A stretch of 12,645 nucleotides of DNA from Deinococcus sp. (GTDB lineage: Bacteria > Deinococcota > Deinococci > Deinococcales > Deinococcaceae), in assembly GCF_030523985.1 (NCBI RefSeq), contig NZ_JAUNHK010000041.1, positions 1 through 12,645 on the forward strand. Reading direction: 5' to 3'. Made by a program: the position numbers and the translations under genes. Each line of letters begins with the position of its first letter. Position 1 is the first letter of the stretch. Shown here one piece after another: positions 8,003 to 12,645 of this stretch. The notes below the pieces were generated by a model that worked only from the letters and a program-made list of their open reading frames with translations, was not told where the DNA came from and did no database searches.

Positions 8003-8041
8003 GCAAAAAAGCCACCCCCGCCTGTGAAAGCAGGGGCGGCT
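8003..8041 (-). terminator. Rho-independent terminator of the bacilliredoxin-like gene
   Basis: On the minus strand AGCCGCCCCTG (8041-8031), a short loop, and CAGGCGGGGGTGGCT (8024-8010) form a GC-rich stem, followed by TTTTTTGC. It starts about 17 nt after the stop at 8058. Confidence 0.85.
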
Positions 8042-8057
8042 CGGGCAAGCTCGGCGT

Positions 8058-8702
8058 TTACCCGAGTTGGTTGAGAATGTCCTGAACCCTGGCCCGCAGG
8101 TCGCCGCGCTCCTGGGGGGCACCGAGCTGGTGCAGGCCGCCGTGGTAGGCGTCGGGGTCACCGAACAGGCGCGACAGCAGGTCGAATTCACGCTGCGAAC
8201 GCAGGCTGGCGTCGTCACGGAACAGGGTCACGTACTGGTCTTGGAAGGCCCAGTCGCTCAGTTGCCCGTCCAGATAAGCCTGCATGAGCTGGCGGTAGGG
8301 TTCCACGCCGCCTTCGGTCTGCACCTGGGCCGCGCCGCTGCGCTGGGGAACATGCTGGCTAAAGACGGGAGCGAGGGCTTCGGGGGTGATGTCCCAGTTG
8401 TTGACCTCGTACTGGGGCTTGCCGTCGCGGAACAGAATGAACTGCGGGCTGTGGTGGGTGATGCCTGTCATTTCGGTGACGTGGTTGCTGGCAGGCCGCC
8501 AGTCCACCACGCGAATAAACCCGATAGGCAGGTCGTGGCGCTGCAAGAAGGTTTCGATGACGCCGAAGCCCTGCATGGTCTTGTGGCAGGTGCCCGCCTT
8601 GAAGATGGCGGCGAGGGGGTAGTCCTTCAGAAACTGGTCTACGTCCTGCGGGGTGGTGAGGGCCTGAAGCACCTGCGGCTGGGGTTCGGAAGTGGAAGTC
8701 AT
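8058..8702 (-). CDS. BrxC/YtxJ-like monothiol bacilliredoxin with extra C-terminal domain
   Basis: The product has 214 residues, about twice a stand-alone BrxC (YtxJ). Residues ~20-110 show the family's thioredoxin-like fold: FKAGTCHKT with the only cysteine (C39) where the active-site Cys is expected, VVDWRPASN (65-73), the cis-proline segment ITHHSPQFILFRDGK (81-95) and NNWDIT. Such proteins remove bacillithiol from mixed disulfides in the cytoplasm, and Deinococcus is known to make bacillithiol. Residues ~134-214 (EPYRQLMQAYLDGQLSDWAFQDQYVTLF, then LLSRLFGDPDAYH) form a separate helical domain resembling colicin-immunity-type proteins; that link is inferred from pattern only. The ATG at 8702 lacks a clear Shine-Dalgarno sequence, and TAGACT ends 6 nt before it. 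A good terminator follows. The methyltransferase gene lies 87 nt upstream. Confidence 0.85.
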   Translation of the reverse strand: MTSTSEPQPQVLQALTTPQDVDQFLKDYPLAAIFKAGTCHKTMQGFGVIETFLQRHDLPIGFIRVVDWRPASNHVTEMTGITHHSPQFILFRDGKPQYEVNNWDITPEALAPVFSQHVPQRSGAAQVQTEGGVEPYRQLMQAYLDGQLSDWAFQDQYVTLFRDDASLRSQREFDLLSRLFGDPDAYHGGLHQLGAPQERGDLRARVQDILNQLG

Positions 8703-8708
8703 GCCCCC

Positions 8709-8714
8709 AGTCTA
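8709..8714 (-). promoter_or_regulatory. Possible leaderless-type -10 element of the bacilliredoxin-like gene
   Basis: TAGACT (minus strand) ends 6 nt before the ATG at 8702. A TATAAA-like box further upstream (about 8735) is an alternative, and no -35 is obvious for either. Confidence 0.3.
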
Positions 8715-8789
8715 CCCGAAGGCCGACAGGCCATGCTTTATAAATTCAAGTGAAGTGGAGGGGCGAGAGCCCAGGGGAGGAGCCAGCCG

Positions 8790-9752
8790 TCAGCCGTCTG
8801 TCAGTTGCCAGACCTGCACCTTGAGGTGGGTCGCCCCCGGATAGTCGCGCCCCGGCCCCAGCGTTTGCACCTGCTTGCCCGGCCTGCCGCTGCTCGCCAG
8901 TCCCTGCTGCACCTGCCGCGCCAGCCCCGCCGCCGAGACTCCGGCGTGGTTGAGCAGGGTGAGCAGGTGCCCGCCCGCCGCCGTGACGGCGCTGGCCTGC
9001 GCCACCAAACGCCCATAGTCCTTGTCGGCCCGCCAGGTTCCCGCCTTGGAACGGGCAAAACCGGGCGGGTCGAGAATGACCAGGTCGAACAGGTCGCCAC
9101 GCTTTCGCAGCCGCTCCAGCCACTCGAAGACATCGCCGTACAGGAAATCCTGGTCGGGGGCGTCCAGACCGGAGAGGGCGTAGTTCTGCTGGCCCCACTG
9201 CAACACCTTGCGCGAGAGGTCGACATTTTTGACCGTTTGTGCTCCGCCCAGGGCTGCACTGAGGCCGAAGCCGCAGGTGTAGGCAAAAGTATTGAGCACC
9301 CGCGCCGCGCCGCGCTCGCGTACCCAGCGGCGGGCGGGCCGGGCGTCGGCAAACAGGCCCAGGCTGAGGTCGGCTCCGGGCCGAATCAGGAAGGGCACGC
9401 CTTCTTCCAGGGCGGTCACGCTGGGCCGGGCTTCTCCCCAGACCGGGTCGGGCGGCGAGAGCCACTCGCGGGCCACGTTCGCCAGGTGCCGCGCTTCGGG
9501 CGGGCGGCGCTTGAGGTAGACCCCCGCCAGCCCCGCCGCCTCGGCGCAGTGGGCCGCCAGTTCGGTTTCGGCGTCCTCGGGCAGTTCGGTATACAGGCTC
9601 AGCACGCCCGCGTCGCCTGCCACGTCCAGCGTCCAGGCTCCGGCGGTTTCGGTGGTATGCACGGCGCGGTAAAACGTCGTCCCCGCTGCTGGCAGGGCGG
9701 CGCGGCGCTCCAGGGCGCGGGCCAGCAGGTCGGGGGAGGGAAGCAGGGTCAC
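8790..9752 (-). CDS. Class I SAM-dependent methyltransferase, RlmI-like (rRNA methyltransferase family)
   Basis: The product has 320 residues. The N-terminal ~120 residues are variable. The catalytic part begins LGLFADARPARRWV (131-144), then motif I RVLNTFAYTCGFGLSAALGGA (151-171), the acidic NVDLSRKVLQWGQQNY (176-191), GDVFEWLERL (206-215) and motif IV DLVILDPPGFARSK (223-236). These match the RlmI/RlmL-K type of 23S rRNA methyltransferases. It is shorter than E. coli RlmI (396) and has no recognisable N-terminal PUA domain. The region expected to carry the catalytic TCS cysteine of 5-methylcytosine enzymes reads LLTLLNHAGVS here, so the methylated base is uncertain. The start is GTG 9752: no Shine-Dalgarno sequence, but TACAAT ends 7 nt before it. 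It lies downstream of mraY on the same strand. Confidence 0.85.
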   Translation of the reverse strand: MTLLPSPDLLARALERRAALPAAGTTFYRAVHTTETAGAWTLDVAGDAGVLSLYTELPEDAETELAAHCAEAAGLAGVYLKRRPPEARHLANVAREWLSPPDPVWGEARPSVTALEEGVPFLIRPGADLSLGLFADARPARRWVRERGAARVLNTFAYTCGFGLSAALGGAQTVKNVDLSRKVLQWGQQNYALSGLDAPDQDFLYGDVFEWLERLRKRGDLFDLVILDPPGFARSKAGTWRADKDYGRLVAQASAVTAAGGHLLTLLNHAGVSAAGLARQVQQGLASSGRPGKQVQTLGPGRDYPGATHLKVQVWQLTDG

Positions 9753-9759
9753 GGGGAGG

Positions 9760-9765
9760 ATTGTA
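9760..9765 (-). promoter_or_regulatory. Leaderless-type -10 element of the methyltransferase gene
   Basis: TACAAT (five of six to TATAAT) ends exactly 7 nt before the GTG start at 9752, and the intervening CCTCCCC is not a ribosome-binding site. No clear -35 is seen. It supports the GTG start. Confidence 0.5.
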
Positions 9766-9787
9766 GAGGGGGGAAGGCAGAGAGTAG

Positions 9788-9864
9788 AGGGTAGAGAGTG
9801 GATGGCTCAACGCAGAAAGCCAGAGCGTTTGCCCTGGCTTACTGTAAAACCCACTCTCTACCCT
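9788..9864. repeat. 77-bp inverted-repeat element downstream of mraY
   Basis: AGGGTAGAGAGTGG (9788-9801) and CCACTCTCTACCCT (9851-9864) are a perfect 14-bp inverted repeat enclosing a second hairpin (AAGCCAG/CTGGCTT). The left flank (about 9763-9800) also carries short tandem TAGAGG/TAGAGAG units. The design is like that of the 820-892 element but the sequence is different. Confidence 0.6.
9817..9840 (-). terminator. Hairpin downstream of mraY
   Basis: On the minus strand AAGCCAG (9840-9834) pairs with CTGGCTT (9823-9817) across a 10-nt loop, followed by TCTGCG. It lies about 40 nt past the mraY stop. The T tract is short, but the enclosing 14-bp repeat could strengthen the fold. Confidence 0.4.
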
Positions 9865-9880
9865 TCACCCTCAACATCCC

Positions 9881-10819
9881 TCAGGGCCTGCCACCCATCA
9901 GCCACCAGGTCAGGGCCGTTGCCATCCCGGTAATCACCCAGAAGCGCAGCGTAACGTGAGTTTCAGGCCAGCCGCTGAGTTCGAAGTGGTGCTGAATCGG
10001 ACTCATCTTGAAGACGCGCTTGTTGCGGAGCTTGACCGAGGCGACCTGAATGACCACGCTCAGCACTGCCACGACGGGGATAATGGCGGCAATCGGCAGC
10101 AGCCACACGTCCGAGTACAGGGCGTAGGCTCCGGCGGCGACGGCCCCGATGGCGTGGCTGCCCATGTCACCCATGAAGACGCGGGCGGGGTGGGCGTTAA
10201 ACCACAGGAAGCCCAGCAGCACCGCCACCATCAGCGCCGCGACAGGCGACACGGCGACCAGCGGCAGCAGCACGATCATGCCCACGCCCGCCAGCAGACC
10301 GTCCAGTCCATCGGTAAAGTTGAAGGCGTTCACGCTGCCGACCATCACGAAGGCAATCCAGAGCATGTCGAAGATGGGATAGCCGCCGATGTGCATAAAG
10401 CCGGGCAGCAGTTCATGGCTGGCGAGCGGCGCGGCAAAACCCGCGAACAGCAGCGCCACCAGCAGTTGCAAGGGGAACTTTTCGCGGGCGAGCAGTTCGC
10501 TCTTGCCGCCGAACTTGCGCGAACGGATTTTCAGAAAGTCGTCGATGCCGCCGATGATGCCCATGCCCAGCATCGCCAGCACGATCATGATTTCGCGGCC
10601 TAAGATGGCCCCGCTGATGCCGCCCGAGGCCAGCACCACCACAAAAACCAACAGCAAGGCGAGTACGAAGGCGACTCCCCCGGCGGTGGGCGTGCCGTCC
10701 TTGACAAGGTGGGTCTGCGGGCCGTCCACGCGCACGCGCTGGCCCCAGCCGAACCGTTTGCTGTAGTGAATGAACAGCCCCATCAAGAACCAGGACAGCA
10801 GCGCGGCGACAACGGTCAT
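9881..10819 (-). CDS. mraY: Phospho-N-acetylmuramoyl-pentapeptide transferase
   Basis: MraY transfers phospho-MurNAc-pentapeptide from UDP to undecaprenyl phosphate, making lipid I, the first membrane step of peptidoglycan synthesis. The 312-residue protein is nearer the short Gram-positive-type enzymes (~320) than E. coli MraY (360), and has about ten hydrophobic segments. Signatures in order: KDGTPTAGGVAF (40-51), the Asp pair in GGIDDFLK (90-97), NAFNFTDGLDGLLAG (164-178), FMGDMGSHAIG (215-225; many homologues have L where this has H) and HHFELSGWPE (277-286), followed by RFWVI. The ATG at 10819 has AGGTG about 9 nt upstream. It is not in a dcw-type cluster here: its neighbours are ffh upstream and an RNA methyltransferase downstream. 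A candidate promoter lies in the 196-nt gap on the right but no clear -35/-10 pair stands out. Confidence 0.96.
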   Translation of the reverse strand: MTVVAALLSWFLMGLFIHYSKRFGWGQRVRVDGPQTHLVKDGTPTAGGVAFVLALLLVFVVVLASGGISGAILGREIMIVLAMLGMGIIGGIDDFLKIRSRKFGGKSELLAREKFPLQLLVALLFAGFAAPLASHELLPGFMHIGGYPIFDMLWIAFVMVGSVNAFNFTDGLDGLLAGVGMIVLLPLVAVSPVAALMVAVLLGFLWFNAHPARVFMGDMGSHAIGAVAAGAYALYSDVWLLPIAAIIPVVAVLSVVIQVASVKLRNKRVFKMSPIQHHFELSGWPETHVTLRFWVITGMATALTWWLMGGRP

Positions 10820-10928
10820 AGGCGCACCTGTCCGGCGGAGGGCCAGCCCTGGAAAGTCAGCAAAGAAGGCAACGTCATCTCAGTGACGAAGCGTACCATG
10901 CGGCCCGGCAGACGATTTGGGAGGAGCT

Positions 10929-10950
10929 GAAAAAAAGCGTGCTGACACGG
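10929..10950 (-). terminator. Second, weaker hairpin-plus-T-run downstream of ffh
   Basis: On the minus strand CGTG-TCAG-CACG forms a 4-bp stem followed by C and seven Ts (complement of 10930-10936). It comes directly after the main ffh terminator, giving a tandem arrangement that would insulate mraY. Confidence 0.4.
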
Positions 10951-11002
10951 AAAAATTCAGGAGCGGAAGCGGGTCATTGTTCCCGGCCCCTGCGTCCGCT
11001 CC
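10951..11002 (-). terminator. Rho-independent terminator of ffh
   Basis: GGAGCGGA (10960-10967) and TCCGCTCC (10995-11002) form a perfect 8-bp stem. An inner CGGG/CCCG pair (10970-10973, 10982-10985) extends it. On the minus strand it is followed by TGAATTTTT. It starts 14 nt after the ffh stop. Confidence 0.7.
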
Positions 11003-11015
11003 CCCTCGCCCCGCC

Positions 11016-12371
<1,356 letters not shown>

Positions 12372-12380
12372 AATGCGGGC

Positions 12381-12386
12381 AGGCTA
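12381..12386 (-). promoter_or_regulatory. Possible -10 element of ffh
   Basis: TAGCCT (minus strand) fits TANNNT and ends 9 nt before the ATG, which would give a nearly leaderless transcript. No -35 is visible, and a palindrome occupies the spacer. Confidence 0.3.
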
Positions 12387-12389
12387 GCA

Positions 12390-12404
12390 CGCAGACTGTC
12401 TGCG
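12390..12404. promoter_or_regulatory. 15-bp palindrome in the presumed ffh promoter spacer
   Basis: CGCAGAC-T-GTCTGCG is a perfect 7+1+7 palindrome. It lies directly upstream of the possible -10 of ffh, a usual place for a repressor or activator site. No specific regulator is recognised. Confidence 0.4.
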
Positions 12405-12436
12405 GGCCGGGAAAAAAAGTTCCTCGCCAACTCATA

Positions 12437-12524
12437 CGGGTCTGGACTTTACTCCGCACATCTGGGAAAACCGCCCGAATGTGCTCTGCTTCGCCGCTTT
12501 GCAAGTCCGCGTCGCCCAGACCCG
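12437..12524. other. Strongly foldable 88-nt segment upstream of ffh, candidate structured RNA
   Basis: CGGGTCTGG (12437-12445) and CCAGACCCG (12516-12524) are a perfect 9-bp inverted repeat. GGACTT (12444-12449) can pair with AAGTCC (12503-12508), and GCACAT (12456-12461) with ATGTGC (12479-12484), the latter capped by GGG/CCC. The nested helices fit one folded RNA on either strand. On the plus strand TTTTCTCTT follows; on the minus strand it would be in an ffh leader or an independent small RNA. It lacks the SRP RNA core and tRNA arms, so no family is assigned. Confidence 0.45.
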
Positions 12525-12550
12525 CATTTTCTCTTACTCATGCCGTTCGG

Positions 12551-12572
12551 AAAAATCGTTCGCATACGCGAA
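12551..12572 (-). terminator. Hairpin ending the gene at the right edge
   Basis: TTCGC-ATAC-GCGAA (12559-12572) is a perfect 5-bp stem. On the minus strand it is followed by CGATTTTT, and on the plus strand by GTCTTTTT, so it could act in both directions. It fits termination of a leftward gene entering from the right edge. Confidence 0.45.
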
Positions 12573-12591
12573 GTCTTTTTCAGAGCGTGAT

Positions 12592-12645
12592 CAGCCGCTC
12601 GCCCCGTTCTTGACGTTGCGTGGGCCGCGTCCGACACGCAGCACG
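12592..12645 (-). CDS. Possible C-terminal end of an unidentified leftward gene
   Basis: On the minus strand a frame is open from the window edge to TGA at 12592-12594, giving 17 codons ending VKNGASG with high G/C at third positions. A second frame ends at 12580 with ERLITL. The frame ending at 12592 has the more typical codon use, but 50-odd bases are too few to decide. A terminator-like hairpin lies just downstream, which supports a gene ending here. The product cannot be named. Confidence 0.3.

Noticed and set aside
8746..9810. A longer minus-strand frame overlapping the methyltransferase gene
   Set aside because: It is out of frame with the methyltransferase motifs and has an R/G/P-rich composition typical of a shifted frame.
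10873..10888. CGTCA-TCTCAG-TGACG inverted repeat upstream of mraY, considered as a radiation/desiccation-response (RDR) site
   Set aside because: It has only 5-bp arms and does not match the RDR consensus TTATG-type palindrome; no other RDR-like site was found in the window.
12437..12524. SRP (4.5S) RNA or a tRNA next to ffh
   Set aside because: The conserved SRP apical core (GGTCAGG...GGAAGCAGCC) is absent, and there are no D or T arms for a tRNA.

Overview
The window is high-GC bacterial chromosome, gene-dense, with strong G/C preference at third codon positions. It most likely comes from Deinococcus, quite possibly D. radiodurans. The evidence is a YtxJ/BrxC-type bacilliredoxin (a bacillithiol-pathway protein), several promoters whose -10 box lies 6-7 nt before the start codon (the leaderless pattern known from Deinococcus), and lineage-type DUF4388-like, DUF8082-like and HAMP proteins. 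The species call is recognition plus inference and was not checked by a search.

Layout. The only plus-strand gene is the 3' part of a GlgC-type sugar-nucleotide pyrophosphorylase (1-743), ending in a good terminator. Everything else reads leftward. secG (930-1160) converges on glgC across a 186-nt gap that holds a 73-bp inverted-repeat element. To its right are proA (1253-2521) and proB (2629-3729), the first two steps of proline synthesis; each has its own apparent leaderless promoter. Then come a secreted lipoprotein of unknown function (3830-4786) with its own promoter, and a three-gene unit transcribed 7832 to 4971: a DUF4388-like protein, a small DUF8082-like protein overlapping it by 4 nt, and a membrane protein that ends at its HAMP domain. 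A strong terminator closes this unit. Upstream of it are a palindrome-bearing intergenic region, a bacilliredoxin-like protein with an extra helical C-terminal domain (8058-8702), an RlmI-like methyltransferase without the usual catalytic cysteine (8790-9752), mraY (9881-10819) and ffh (11016-12371). The right edge carries a strongly foldable 88-nt segment upstream of ffh and probably the last codons of another leftward gene.

How the genes work together. Most are housekeeping genes: protein export (SecG, Ffh), the lipid I step of peptidoglycan synthesis (MraY), proline synthesis (ProB, ProA), glycogen or sugar-nucleotide metabolism (GlgC) and RNA modification. The part least explained by known biology is the 4971-7832 operon. 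It couples a transmembrane HAMP protein, which has an L7/L12-like cytoplasmic head and a DPF-repeat linker but no output domain, to two small cytoplasmic proteins of families often found near small-GTPase or two-component signalling. No intergenic stretch exceeds 300 bases. No tRNA, rRNA, IS element or CRISPR array was seen.
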